This document shows, piece after piece, positions 9,605 through 19,892 of a stretch of DNA of 64,000 nucleotides. Position numbers and translations under genes: made by a program. Source of the DNA: Phymorhynchus buccinoides (taxonomy: Eukaryota; Mollusca; Gastropoda; Neogastropoda; Raphitomidae). Numbering within the stretch: position 1 is the first letter of the stretch; every line of letters starts with the position of its first letter. The notes beneath the pieces are model-generated. The model had not been told where the DNA came from. It saw only the letters and a list, made by a program, of their open reading frames with translations, and ran no database searches. The DNA is taken from contig CM065710.1 of assembly GCA_017654935.2 (NCBI GenBank), positions 18,278,882 through 18,342,881 on the forward strand, in the 5' to 3' direction.

Positions 9605-10563
9605 TAAATAATTCACATGTGATAAATGCTCCCCTCAAGTATGCCGAGCTCGCTATGTCCCTACGCTTAATAAAGAAAGTTAATAAAGCAACTGGAGGGG
9701 ATCCCATCTCCTACCGCCTAATAAAACAACTCCCCTTATCATTCCTAAATATCCTCCGTCACTTTTACTCCAGGTGTTGGACTGAGGGGGTGGTCCCACA
9801 GGCGTAGAAAGAGGCGCAAGTAATTGGGATCCTGAAACCTGGGAAACCAAGACAGGATCCCAAGAGCTTTAGATCTATCTCCCTCACCCCTCACCTGGGT
9901 AAAGTGTATGGGAGAATCGTTAAACAACGACTTGAAGACTTTTTACAAAAAAATAATATTCTCCCTACTTTCCAGGCAGGCTTCAGAAAACATCGAAGCT
10001 GCATGGAACATGTCTGTAAGCTGACCTCCCATGTCAGAAAAGCGTTTAGTTGAAGAAAAAGGGTTCTTGCAACCTTCTTCGACATAAAGGGAGCCTACGA
10101 CTCCGTCTGGCATGGGAAACTGCTCCAAAAAATTAGCGACCTCGGCATAGAGGGGAACATGTTCAACTTTATTCGTTCCTTCCTTCATAACCGCACTATG
10201 ACTATCAAAGTAGGTCAGGCACACTCCAAAACCCACAAAGTAGATATGGGAGTGCCTCAGGGCAGCATAGTTGCGCCAACTCTTTTTAACATCATGCTTC
10301 ATGATATGAAATCTATTCCTTTCAAAGGAACACGTATTTCCATGTACGCTGATGATATAGCTATTTGGACCCTCACCCCCAGGAAAAACAATACTACTTA
10401 TTCTGATATTTGTTTTAAACAACACCAAAAATATACAACGGTTATAGCTAACTACCTCCGGGAAAATGGTTTTGCCCTATCCCTAAATAAATGTGAATTC
10501 ATGGTTTTCTCAAGTTCCAACAACAATAAAGAATTATGTATTAGAGAAATGGTTGCAATTTAG
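9605..10563 (+). pseudogene. I-superfamily LINE fragment 2: reverse transcriptase
   Basis: Encodes the RT palm and fingers of a second element. KATGGDPISYRLIKQL and PGKPRQDPKSF lie in motifs 0-1, FDIKGAYDSVWH in motif A, MGVPQGSIVAPTLFNIML in motif B and MYADDIAIW (from 10342) in motif C with the catalytic YADD, followed by LSLNKCEFMVF. Interrupting stops occur after GVVPQA (9807) and after KAFS (about 10051). The protein sequence is close to that of the large element at 19.9-23.8 kb, so they are sister copies or subfamilies. The frame is cut at about 10563 by an insertion and resumes at about 11403. Confidence 0.9.
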
Positions 10564-10960
10564 AATTTTTCTAACCTCTTTGTATGCATTTTCTCTAGTT
10601 GTTGCATCTTTCTGTATGCACTTTTTCTTGTTCTCAACAAATCTATTTTGTGTGTGTGCAGGATTGGTCACACCAAAGGGCGTGAATTTAGGTGCACTCC
10701 TGCGTGTGTGTCAGTGTGTGATTGTAAATGTAGTATTATGCTTCTGAGCACGCGAGTGGTTTTGTTTCTTGCGCGTCTTTCAATTTATCGTGATTTATTC
10801 GTTCGGACGTTGTGGTGAATCTTCTTCCTTGATCATGTAAATATTTCGAAATAAATATTTGCAGTATCTGCAGCTTGTTGGAACCTTTAAAAAAAAAATG
10901 ATAATAATAATAATCAAAAAATTTAAAAAAAATCTTTAAAAAAACAAACAAACAAAAATG
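10564..10960 (+). mobile_element. Retroposed insert with AATAAA and A-rich tail
   Basis: About 400 bp of unrelated DNA interrupts the RT frame. It carries AAATAAATA at about 10850 and then an A-rich tail with TAATAATAAT and CAAACAAACAAA blocks (10889-10960). It is bounded by similar sequences, GGTTGCAATTT at about 10553 and TGTTGCAATATT at about 10961, which look like an imperfect target-site duplication. Those features fit LINE-driven retroposition of a short transcript or SINE. No family was recognised. Confidence 0.5.
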
Positions 10961-11402
10961 TTGCAATATTTGGCAATTAATATCACCACTACTAGTTGAC
11001 ACTTCCGGTTCGAATTTAGTATTGCAATGTTACTCTTTAGTAATCACTGAAAAAATGAATGTATTCTATGAAGCCGTTTTTAAGTTATTGAAGATATGGT
11101 TGATGGTGTATTAATTAAATGTCAATGGTTGATATTGCGTGCATAATTGTTTGATGTTGCATATACGTGCGCGCGTGCACACACTCGCGCGCACACACGC
11201 ACACACACACACACAGAATGAATGGTCAGTACACCAAACTCTAAGTCATACAGAAACCCAGACACTTATGTATCGGACTAAAACACTAAACTATACCGAA
11301 GAAAAATGTCCATCTTAGATCATCACACAGACATAATTATGTATGAGAGAAGTAAAGGAAAAAAAACAGAAAAAAAAAAGAAACACAAAAAAACACAATA
11401 AA
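10961..11402. other. Further interrupting DNA with CA microsatellite
   Basis: Unassigned sequence containing a (CA)n/(CG) tract at about 11165-11216 and a second A-rich tract at 11359-11400. It may be a second nested retroposed piece, since the RT/RNase H frame resumes right after the second A-rich tract. Confidence 0.4.
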
Positions 11403-12768
11403 ACTTATTCTGAACTGGATATTTTGGGTACAAGAGTTCAATCTAGTCCCCGGGTGAAATTTTTGGGTGTGGTATTGTATTCCAGTTTGACATGGTCTGC
11501 GCACCTTTCATACACCATAAAGAAAGCGTCCAGAGCTCTCGGCACTTTTCATACACCATAAAGAAAGCGTCCAGAGCTCTCGGCTTCATAAAAGTTATTT
11601 CTAAGGAAGCATGGGCTAAAGACGCAAAAATTTGAACCTATTTAACCCGAACCCTGCTAAGAAGCCGTCTTACCTATGGGATGGAGGCTTTTTACACAAT
11701 TCCTAAATCTCAATTCAAACGGTTGCAAGCCGTGGAAACAAAAGCCTTAAAAACTGCCTTAGGTATACCACAGTATGCCACAAATAACTTAATTTGTAGA
11801 GATGTTGACTGGCTTCCTCTAGACAGATATATGAAGCTACACTGTACCTCCAGTTTGATCCGATTATTCTCCTCTAAACAAGGATCAGCAGAAGAATTTT
11901 TTCAAGACTATTTAGAGTCCTCCAACATTATTTTAACAAGATTAAAACGTAAGCATCCCTGCCTACATGCCAGGGTCATAGACCCAGTTACTTTTACGAA
12001 AGACCTTTTTGATAAGGCAGGAGTTAAACTGGAGGAAGTTACCCCAAGAATAGACCATGAATGTCCACAGTGGGAACGGGAGGATGCGATATATGACACC
12101 TCTTTACATCAAATGTATTCAAAACAACGATATTAACCTGCTTACTATAGCTGCCAAAGAAAAAATATTTAGTCTTCAAAATTACTTATTGGTTTACACA
12201 GACGGTTCCAAAATCAATGAACAAATAGGATGCGCTTTTACCATCCCATCCCTACAAATCTCTAAATTGTTTAAATTAAACAATAATATTTCCATTTTTA
12301 GTGCAGAATTGTGGGCCATACTGGAAGTTGTAAATGATATAAATTCCTTTCCCAATCCACCGATTAGTGTTGTTGTCCTGACGGATTCCCTATCCTCTGT
12401 GAAAGCCCTTCAGGGCAACACCAAACTGAGATTGGAAGTAATAAATTAAATAAGATATGTTATACACCAACTCAAACTCAAAGGTGTCAATGTCGCGGTG
12501 ACATGGATCCCGTCTCACTGTGGAATTAAAGGAAATGATCGGGCCGACCGGGCGGCTAAGGCTGTGGCGGTCAGCCAGGTTGGCACTCCGATTAACATAG
12601 GACTCTCTGTCAGCGAAATTAAGAATCTTCTGAAGGCTGAGAGCCGTAAAGAGTGGAAGAAAGATCTGGAAATATATGCGAGAACCCGGGATTGCGATAG
12701 CCAAATAGAACCTAAAGGCTTGTTCCTCTGGGTTCCTTTCGCTGTCCAAGCCCTAATTTTCAGGTTAA
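11403..12768 (+). pseudogene. LINE fragment 2 continued: thumb/connection and RNase H
   Basis: Resumes with KFLGVVLYSSLTWSAHL, then TYGMEAFYTIPKSQFKRLQ, ETKALKTALGIPQYA, DVDWLPLDRYMKLHC and CPQWERE, which are the thumb and connection region. After a frame change near 12130 the RNase H domain reads VYTDGSKINEQIGCAFTIP, FSAELWAIL, VVLTDSLSSVKAL and WIPSHCGIKGNDRADRAAK. All four D-E-D-D acidic residues are present. Interruptions include a 41-bp tandem duplication (11503-11543 repeated at 11544-11584), a frameshift at about 12130 and a stop at 12447. At 12765-12768 a TTAA marks the insertion point of the next element, and the protein continues at 13530. Confidence 0.9.
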
Positions 12769-13529
12769 CTCTTTCAATCCTGCAGACCGGTTTTCCGGTT
12801 TCAAGGCTTAATACCTTTCAATCCTGGAGAACGGAAAACCGTTCTGGAAGAAATAACTCCTTTCAATCCGAGAGACCGGTATTCCGGGATCGTACTTTGA
12901 ACTTCCCGCAATTCGCGCCATCAAAGTGCGTCATTTACCCTTGACCCAGCCGCTAACGGGACTGTTTATGAATGGAATGTGATGCCAGACCCCCCAGCCG
13001 TTTACCCTTCCCTTTCCCCCACCCCCTCCTCCCAGCTCTGTGGGAAAGGGGTCGTTTTGAGTGAATGCGTGTAGTAGGTGTGTACTGTGCACGTGGCAGT
13101 TTTTGTTGGCAGTGAAAATGGAAGGTGGAGATGCACTGCATGGGGATGTACAGGTTGCGTCACTTGGTGAGTGCGTGCATAAAATATACAACCTGCAACC
13201 AATATGACCTGCATGTATGGCATGATGCTATGTTTTATGCTAAATTGTAAGCTTACCTGTTTTACACAGGTCTGTGTGTCATCTGTCATGTCACCATAAT
13301 GTGTCAATATGGTCACAAACAGCTTCTCACATCAAATCCCTACACACCAGTATAATTATGACATTCTTAGGTTCGTGTAATGTGGGTTACTGCCGTAAGT
13401 CTCTAAAATAAGTACCCCATTGTCACATTTTTAACCCTCTATAAATCCAGGAATGAAGGGAATAGATAGATAATAGAAACATAGGAATAAGGGGAAGTAA
13501 CAGTTAGTGTAAAACCAGGAATGAAAGAG
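12769..13529. mobile_element. 761-bp TTAA-flanked inverted-repeat element (piggyBac-like MITE)
   Basis: The element is bounded by TTAA on both sides (12765-12768 and 13530-13533) and has terminal inverted repeats CTCTTTCAATCCTG and CAGGAATGAAAGAG. TTAA target-site duplication is the hallmark of the piggyBac superfamily. Three subterminal repeats follow the left end, each beginning CTTTCAATCC and holding a palindromic ACCGGTTTTCCGGT-like core (about 12769, 12814 and 12860). No transposase is encoded, so it would have depended on an autonomous relative. Joining the flanks at a single TTAA restores the LINE C-terminal frame. Confidence 0.8.
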
Positions 13530-13533
13530 TTAA

Positions 13534-13781
13534 GAACGAACTCTATCACTTCTAAATACAACCCAAGAGCCTGTCTATGCAAGGCAATTATCGACATTAA
13601 CCATTTATTTGAATCGTGTATTTTCATTAATACAGAACTGGAACGTTTCATACTTAAAATTAAATTACATAACATTGCACTCGATAAAAATTATATTTTA
13701 AAGAAGAGCAGTAAGGGGTGGGCCCCGCTGACTTGGTTGGCTGAGGAGCTGTCCAAAACAACATTTGGACACCTCTTCTAA
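13534..13781 (+). pseudogene. LINE fragment 2: C-terminal zinc motif and ORF2 end
   Basis: Continues the interrupted ORF2 with CLCKAIIDINHLFESC (the C-terminal CCHC-type motif) and ends GWAPLTWLAEELSKTTFGHLF-stop. The same ending, GWAPLVWMAKTLGQSTFRFYF, occurs at 28317 and 45730 and marks the C-terminus of the larger sister element. Confidence 0.9.
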
Positions 13782-14179
13782 AAACTTTGACTAAATGTTT
13801 TGAACATCAGGCTTGTTCCAACTCGCCTTTTAATTGTAACTTTTACCTTAATCTATTTTAACCGCCTAGTAGTCGCGTTTATCTGTATTTAAGCTTCAGA
13901 GTCCCCCCGCTTAAGGACTCTGCTCGTGACGCCCTGCCTCTGTTTTGATTTGGAGAGGAGGGGTCCCTATCCCTCCCTGCGATCAAACAAGCAGGAATCA
14001 AAGCAAATTTTTAAATATATTTTTATATAAATGTAAGTAATAAACATTTAATCCCTGCTGGACTATAAGCTTTGAAACAGGTAGTGGGGGGGGGGAGACA
14101 GGTCTCCTTTTTGTTCCTCCCCTCCTGATTGATCTGCTTTCCCCTTGTATAAATTCACTATCTTTTTTTTTAAAAAGTC
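13782..14179 (+). other. 3' UTR of LINE fragment 2
   Basis: Non-coding sequence with a C-rich/G-rich block (GGAGAGGAGGGGTCCCTATC) that has a counterpart in the 3' UTR of the larger element at about 28730 (GGGGAGGAGGGGCCCCTCTC), preceded in both by similar GACGCCCTGCCTCTG-like sequence. An A-rich end with AATAAAC lies near 14040. Confidence 0.65.
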
Positions 14180-14790
14180 TACCGGCAACTCGGCCTCATC
14201 GGTTTGTGCCTTTTGGAGTTGAAGGGGGCAAAATAGACTTTAAATTTTAGCTAGTCTGACAGTGACTCACTTGTAATTTTAAAACCCTTAGACAATAGTA
14301 TCGGTCCCCTTGGGGAACCGATGCGACAGCTTTGGTGAATTTTTTTACAAAGTTATCATTGGACAACGGCACTTGTTGACAATGGATAACATACAGTTTA
14401 ACAAAAATTGTTTTGGGAAAATAAAGTTTATTCTGTAAATAGACCATGCCCCGTGTAATGGGGCAGACCTTCAACGATTTTTAAACATGTTTGATTCTGT
14501 TTTAAACGGTGGTCCTGGAAATTTTAATCGAAGATGCTCAGTAGAAAATAAATCTTTTATCATAATTTTTATAAAACATTAAAATAAATATTACCATTTA
14601 AACCAGGTAGCTAGTTCAAAATCTTGGGTCAAACAGTCGAGCCATGGCACACACACACACACAAAAAAAAATTCTTTGATAATATATAACTTTATTAAAA
14701 TAAAATAAACCTTTTTTCTGTAACTTTATAAAAAAGAAATGTCCCATATGGCTTAGGCCGGGAGGACGTAAAACAAATTCTCAGATTAAA
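14180..14790. repeat. Dispersed repeat, relative of 30340-30960 and 47800-48410
   Basis: Shares GTGGTCCT(G/T)GAAATTTTAAT and nearby AAGAT(A)GCTC with the copies at about 30440 and 47895. It also shares the end motif GTCCCATATGGC...GAGGACGTAAAAC with the SINE-like repeat at 27985-28205. Two small GC hairpins occur at about 14300-14320 and 14446-14463. No coding capacity. Confidence 0.55.
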
Positions 14791-16245
14791 AAACACCATC
14801 GACACCACAGCACGGCGGGCCAGCTGATTGAGAGAGACAGACAGACTTTTGGCGGCTTCTCATCTGTTCCTGGTCCTGCTTGCTGCGTTCCGGTCTTTGG
14901 AGGCTGTCTGCCTGACCCTGCTGACTTTCTAAAGTACGGCAGTTTGCTGACGGAAGATGGGCACCCACCATTCTTGAGCCGCTCCCGCCAGCACCGCCGC
15001 ACGACAGATTGACATATCTTGTCCTACGTTGGACAGCAACTGTTCCAGAGGCGAGGGCACCTCAGCGTTCACTGCAGGGCCGGGTCATCTTCCTTCGTTT
15101 TTTACGTGAGCATTAATAGGGTGTTAGGGTTTTGGGTTTTTTCCTTTTTTTTGCAGTTCGATGTTTTATTCGGCTGCCTAGTGCTAGGGTTGTAGGACAT
15201 ACCACAAAAGTGGTATCCATACCACAAAAGTGGTATGTGCCGGCCACCCGAGCCAAGTCACAGCGGGACTCCCAGGGTTAGGGCCTAGGACATCTAGTCA
15301 GTTTAGATTTTACTGTTTTTTTCCATTTCATCTTTCCTCCACTATCTTTTTTTTGACATCATGTCATTCTGATTGATCTATTGATCCCCCACTCATAGGC
15401 TTTTGCCGGTGGGTACAGATATTCATAGTATAGTTCTGCTAGGGTAGTTCCTCTTCATCTTTTAGGGTTCTTGCCAGCCCCCCAACTCTGTGGGGGGAAT
15501 TGTGCACAAGCAAACAAACTAGTTTAGAATAGGTATTTAAATTGTAGGAGTAGGTCTTTTTCTTTCCTGAACTGATAGTTTTTCAAGATTTAAGAGTTAA
15601 AAGTTACCCCTTGGGGCCTTTTTGTTACGTTTGACTTTACAGACAAGTTTTTTAGGCCATTTTTACTTGTTTGACCCGGTCTGGTAGTGAACATGTAGGT
15701 GAAATAATAACGGATAGATTTATCTGTTAAGATTTTCTCATAAAATAAAAATTGACTCATAGGTAGCTTGTTTGAGACAAGACACCTAGATTTAAAATCC
15801 CTAGTAATCAAATAAAATAAATAGGAAAACTGAGCATTCAAGTGTTTTCCTAGTCAAAAGTAAATTAGTAATACATAGTTAAACGATAATAATAATATTT
15901 TTGATACATAAATTGAATTACGGTGGCTAGGTAATAATTTTTAGGTGCCGTAAGAGGCAGCTAAAAATAATGTGAAAAATAAAACCCCGAATCTTGTTGA
16001 GAGAAGCTCTTTATAGAGGTCTCTTCGATAAACATTGTAGTGCTCAACGTGGGACAGCTTGAACCTGATTGGTCACTTTCCCAAACGTTAGCTCTAATTG
16101 GTCGATTCTCTTAACACTAAAATCGTTTGTTTACAAACATGTAGCCTTATTTCTTTTTTTTTCTTTTTTCCGTCCGTTTTAAAAAAAAATCTACTCTATT
16201 ATAGTAGGCCCTTGGCCCATGAGAAGAAACAAACCTTTACATATA
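14791..16245. other. Probable 5' region of the large LINE, plus unassigned DNA
   Basis: A GC-richer block (about 14800-15100) is followed by G/T-rich DNA with GGGTGTTAGGGTTTTGGG and by the double palindrome at 15199-15236. No protein is recognised; the short minus-strand frames in 14781-15002 and 15590-15841 lack motifs. Its position directly upstream of ORF1, interrupted only by the Tc1 copy, makes a LINE 5' UTR or promoter plausible for the last part. Confidence 0.4.
15199..15236. repeat. Two adjacent 18-bp hairpin palindromes
   Basis: ATACCACAAAAGTGGTAT occurs at 15199-15216 and again, identical, at 15219-15236 with a 2-bp spacer. Each copy is a 7-bp stem with an AAAA loop. The arrangement looks like a protein-binding operator pair or a small tandem duplication. 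Confidence 0.9.
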
Positions 16246-17876
16246 AGCTATCCACAAAAAGTTAAGGATCACTTGCAAACTAATTCATAACTTTTGAAAT
16301 AAGAAAGCCAATGCGTTGAATTTTGGCCAACATTTAATTCAATGCTTTAGTGATAACGATACACAATTGCCTTCAATTTCGAGCAATCGTTTGGTCTGTA
16401 CATTTGATCAAAGTGGGTACGTATCAAAATTTGATTTCCCAAAGTCATTGAAATCACAAGACAGGGCATTCTGATGCTCCCAAAAGTTCAGTAATGCGTG
16501 TATCCGCCATGGCTGTTCTGGCACTCGACGCAGCGAGTCCTCATGGAGTTGACCAGGGTGGTGAAGATCCTCTGTGGAAGCGCCTGCCACTCAGCCTGCA
16601 GCATCTGGTAGAGGTGCTGGGCATCCCTGGGAGGGGGGTAGTTGCTCCTCACTTTGTGATCCAGCTCATCCCAGAGGTTCTCAATCGGGTTGAGGTCGGG
16701 ACTGCATGCTGGCCACTCCATTCTGTTGACTCCAGACTGCTGCAGGAAGTCGTTGACCACCCTTGCCCTGTGGGGGCGAGCGTTGTCATCCTGGTAGACA
16801 GCCGGCGGTCCCATCTGCTGCAGTGTAGGCACAGCCAGCGGTCGAAGGATCTCATCCCGGTATCGGAGGCCAGTCAGGTTACCCTGTACATGATACAAGG
16901 GTGTTCTGTGGTGAAGGCTGAAGGCCCCCCAGACCATTACAGAACCTCCACCAAAGGCCACCTTTTCTTGGACAGTGGCGTCAATAAAGCGTTCCCCTGG
17001 GCGCCTCCAGACCCTCAGTGCCGTCGTTGTGGTTCAGGGTGAAGCGTGATTCATCACTGAACAGGACCTGGGACCATTGCTGACGTGTCCACCTCACGTG
17101 ACGTCTGCAGAAGGCGCGGCGTGCTGCCCTATGGGCTGGAGTTAAGCGTGGCCGTACAGCTGGGCGACGAGAACGGAGGTTAAACCCATGAAGGCGGTTC
17201 CGTATGGTCTGCTGGCTGATGTTGATGTTAGTAGCCACCCTCAGCTGCCTTCGAATGATGCTGGAAGAGGCTGTTCTTGTCTGCAGGGCTTGTCGTTCAA
17301 TGAGACGATCTTCACGTGGAGTTGTCTTCTTCGGTCGACCAGATCTGCGTCTTTCATGGACCCTCCCAGTGGCTGTGAAGCGTTGAATCAGTCTGACAAT
17401 GACCGAGATGGACACCTGAAGTCGCCTGGCCACTTCTCGCTTGGGAACACCATCTTGGAACCATGCAACAGCTCGTCCCCTATCCAACTCGCTCAATTTT
17501 CGTTGTGGAGGCATTGTCAAATCAGGCCTAATACTGGTGGTATGTCTTCTTATAAAGCCAAGCAAGAGACAGCATCTCACACATAAACAGCAGTGCTTGC
17601 ACGTGCATAATGGTTTTTCCATCTGGCTTGTGCAATGTGTTCATGCAGAACGATCCAAAACAAGGTCCTTTTTCGCAAGTTTCCGCTTTTTCTTTTGCTG
17701 CCAAGCTCAGTAATAGAGAATCACGTGCAATGTTTCCACTAACACAACATCGCCCACTTACAGCTGAACAAGAATTCATAACAATTTGGCTTGACTGAGA
17801 AAAAAATAACAGGAGCGAACGGAGTTTATTGCGCACCTGTTTTCTCATAGTGATCCTTAACTTTTTGTGAGTAGTG
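16246..17876 (-). mobile_element. Tc1-like transposon, copy 1
   Basis: A 1,631-bp element flanked by TA on both sides (16244-16245 and 17877-17878). Terminal inverted repeats read inward CCACAAAAAGTTAAGGATCA and CTCACAAAAAGTTAAGGATC. The transposase reads right to left. Insertion lies in the region upstream of the large LINE ORF1. It is an independent insertion from copies 2 and 3, which occupy a different host sequence. Confidence 0.95.
16488..17514 (-). pseudogene. Tc1 transposase, copy 1, frameshifted
   Basis: Begins MPPQRKLSELDRGRAVAW and encodes the paired-type helix-turn-helix region, GRPKK, LFSDESRF (first catalytic Asp), then a frameshift near 17020. There CAGTCGGCCG of the other copies is CAGTGCCG, a 2-bp loss. 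After it, in another frame, come VYQDDNARPH and DLNPIENLW (second Asp and Glu) and the C-terminus. The rest of the sequence is nearly identical to the intact copy at 42294-43322, so inactivation is recent or is a sequencing error. Confidence 0.9.
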
Positions 17877-18317
17877 TAGTTATAATGTATCGATTGTAGG
17901 CCCTAGGCCCATTTCAGAATCAAAATGAACGAAAAGGAAAAGGAGAAAGAAGGAAGAATCTCAAGAGCTAAATGCTCCAAGCACATCGTCTGTGCCCTCC
18001 AAAGCTGACCACAAGGTCAAACTTTTCGAAACTTCGAGACTTTCAGATGAAAGTGAAAGTGAAAGTGACACCAACACAAGTCTTGTGTTAGTGTGGTCGG
18101 ATACCTCAGATACAACTGTTAACGAACCACAAGACGATATTGTGATTTACACACCAGCCAGATCAGAAAGAGGATCTGGCAGTCAGTCAGCACAAAAAAG
18201 AAAAATAACTCGTGTACACAGCGGGACCTTGGACCCCCTGGAAAACAAATCTCCAAAAGAGAAAAAAAACAGAGAAGCGTTGACAAACATGGAGGATTTG
18301 ATTGCCTTGTCTCTCGT

Positions 18318-18360
<43 letters not shown>

Positions 18361-18363
18361 TAG
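17877..18363 (+). pseudogene. LINE ORF1 N-terminal part, ended by a 42-C tract
   Basis: An ATG at 17992 opens a hydrophilic frame rich in Ser/Glu/Asp (SDESESESDTN) that runs into a homopolymer of 42 cytosines at 18319-18360, coding 14 prolines, then hits TAG at 18361. On the far side of the tract the frame of the 478-aa ORF1 (18456 start) is already open and codes EKTTDPPRKTDKS before its first Met. One extra C, or two fewer, would join the two. I therefore read this as the N-terminal 110-120 residues of one ORF1 protein. Homopolymer length is either a true mutation or an assembly error. Confidence 0.7.
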
Positions 18364-18455
18364 AGAAGACAACAGACCCCCCACGAAAAACTGATAAATC
18401 AATCAGAATCAGAACCCCGAACGATCATAGAAATAACTCAAATCAGAGAGAATAC

Positions 18456-19892
18456 ATGGAGGAGGCTGAGCCTACGTCCATCTGGGGGGACGTTCCAAGC
18501 AACCACCCCCAGGCGGGCGGGAGGGACCAGTCCCAATCACAACCTAAACCTAGAAATCAGATCCTTAGGTGGATAGACCAAAACAATCTAGCCCCACCTA
18601 CTTTCTTAAAACATTCTATCATTTTGGAAGACCTGGGCACTGGCCCAGCAACATTCAGAGCATTGGGGCCCACCACCAGCTTCCACATGTGGAAGCAGAC
18701 AATAGAGGCAATTGCCAGTCAGCGGCCGTTATCTTACAGTCGCTGGCTGATCGGTTGCCAAAATGAAAAACAGCAAAGACAGCTCCTGTCAATGAAGGAA
18801 ATTGCAGGCATAAAGATAAAGTGCAGGATCCCCTCAGCTACCACCGAGGGAGTAATCAAAGGCATATCTATAGGAGAAAACATCCAGGAAATGTTGCCCC
18901 ACATCCCTAAAGCCAAAAACGCCATCCGGCTTAAGAACAGGGATGGAACAGACTCTAGGGCAGTGAAAATTGTTTTCAATCTCCCTAAATTACCTGAATA
19001 TATCAAAATTGATGCCCAGGAATTTAAAGTTCACGTATATGTTTTGCCAGTTCGTAGATGCAGAAAGTGTGCCCGGCTTGGGCACTCCCAGGATCAGTGC
19101 AGGTCCAAAAAAGAGACCTGCACCCGTTGTGCTCAGGTTGGACACACAGTGCAAAACTGTACGTCCACAACCATGAAATGTGTAAATTGTGGGGGAGGAC
19201 ATTCTGCAGCCTACATGGGCTGCCCCCAGCATCAAATCCGACTGAGAGCCAACAGGATAAGGGCAGCTGCCTTTGTCTCGTATGCAGAAGCTGCTAAAAA
19301 AGCCAAAATTGAGTTGGAGAGAGAAAACAAACAAAAGATCAACCAAAGACCTCCTCACTCTCCCCTACCAGAAATAGATGGCCTGTGGAGTGTGGACGAT
19401 ACTTTTCGTCCTGCCCCACAGGGCAGCTATGCAGCAGCCCTGCAAAAGAACACCAAAGATAAAACTTTAAATAAGCCTGTGTTGCAGGTAAACAGCAACC
19501 AGTCAGCAAACCATCCCCCTCAGGCATCTAAAAGGAAAAGAAAGGGATCAAGAAAAAACAGGCTGTCAAGGTCTAGAGCCACAGCACTCAAACTTCAGGC
19601 TAATGCTGTTAAGAATACTTTGGTTAATACCACAGAAAAAAGAATCAAGGCAGTTGTGGCAGAACAAATAGAAAAGCAAACCAAAGTTATGATGACATCA
19701 ATTCAAAATTATATGGAAAAACTTATGGAAAGATACGAACAGAAACTTAATGACAGACAGTCATCTACACAACCAGCTCAAGCTCCACCAACTGAACTAA
19801 ATTTCAAAGAATACGAAACCTCAGTACAAAACAAACCAGCCAGGGAACAAATTCCAAGGCTAGGACTACTAATAAACCTAACCTTCTTTTAG
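18456..19892 (+). CDS. I-superfamily LINE ORF1 (gag-like RNA-binding protein)
   Basis: A 478-aa intact frame. Residues about 60-190 form a globular RRM-like/gag region of the kind seen in I, Nimb and Jockey ORF1 proteins. Three zinc knuckles follow: C202-C205-H210-C215, C222-C225-H230-C235 (both CX2CX4HX4C) and C242-C245-H249-C256 (CX2CX3HX6C). The C-terminal third is Lys/Arg/Gln-rich with a basic cluster KRKRKGSRKNR at about 365-375 and a helical, coiled-coil-prone stretch. Such proteins coat the element RNA and accompany it to the nucleus in the RNP. The annotated start is the first Met of this frame, but the frame stays open upstream to the poly-C tract at 18319-18360. ORF2 follows within about 200 bp. 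Confidence 0.9.
   Translation: MEEAEPTSIWGDVPSNHPQAGGRDQSQSQPKPRNQILRWIDQNNLAPPTFLKHSIILEDLGTGPATFRALGPTTSFHMWKQTIEAIASQRPLSYSRWLIGCQNEKQQRQLLSMKEIAGIKIKCRIPSATTEGVIKGISIGENIQEMLPHIPKAKNAIRLKNRDGTDSRAVKIVFNLPKLPEYIKIDAQEFKVHVYVLPVRRCRKCARLGHSQDQCRSKKETCTRCAQVGHTVQNCTSTTMKCVNCGGGHSAAYMGCPQHQIRLRANRIRAAAFVSYAEAAKKAKIELERENKQKINQRPPHSPLPEIDGLWSVDDTFRPAPQGSYAAALQKNTKDKTLNKPVLQVNSNQSANHPPQASKRKRKGSRKNRLSRSRATALKLQANAVKNTLVNTTEKRIKAVVAEQIEKQTKVMMTSIQNYMEKLMERYEQKLNDRQSSTQPAQAPPTELNFKEYETSVQNKPAREQIPRLGLLINLTFF

Noticed and set aside
16494..17042. A 182-aa plus-strand frame and similar frames in the other two Tc1 copies (24613-25080, 42300-42857)
   Set aside because: Antisense to the transposase, whose motifs are unmistakable; conservation among copies only reflects the DNA being the same.
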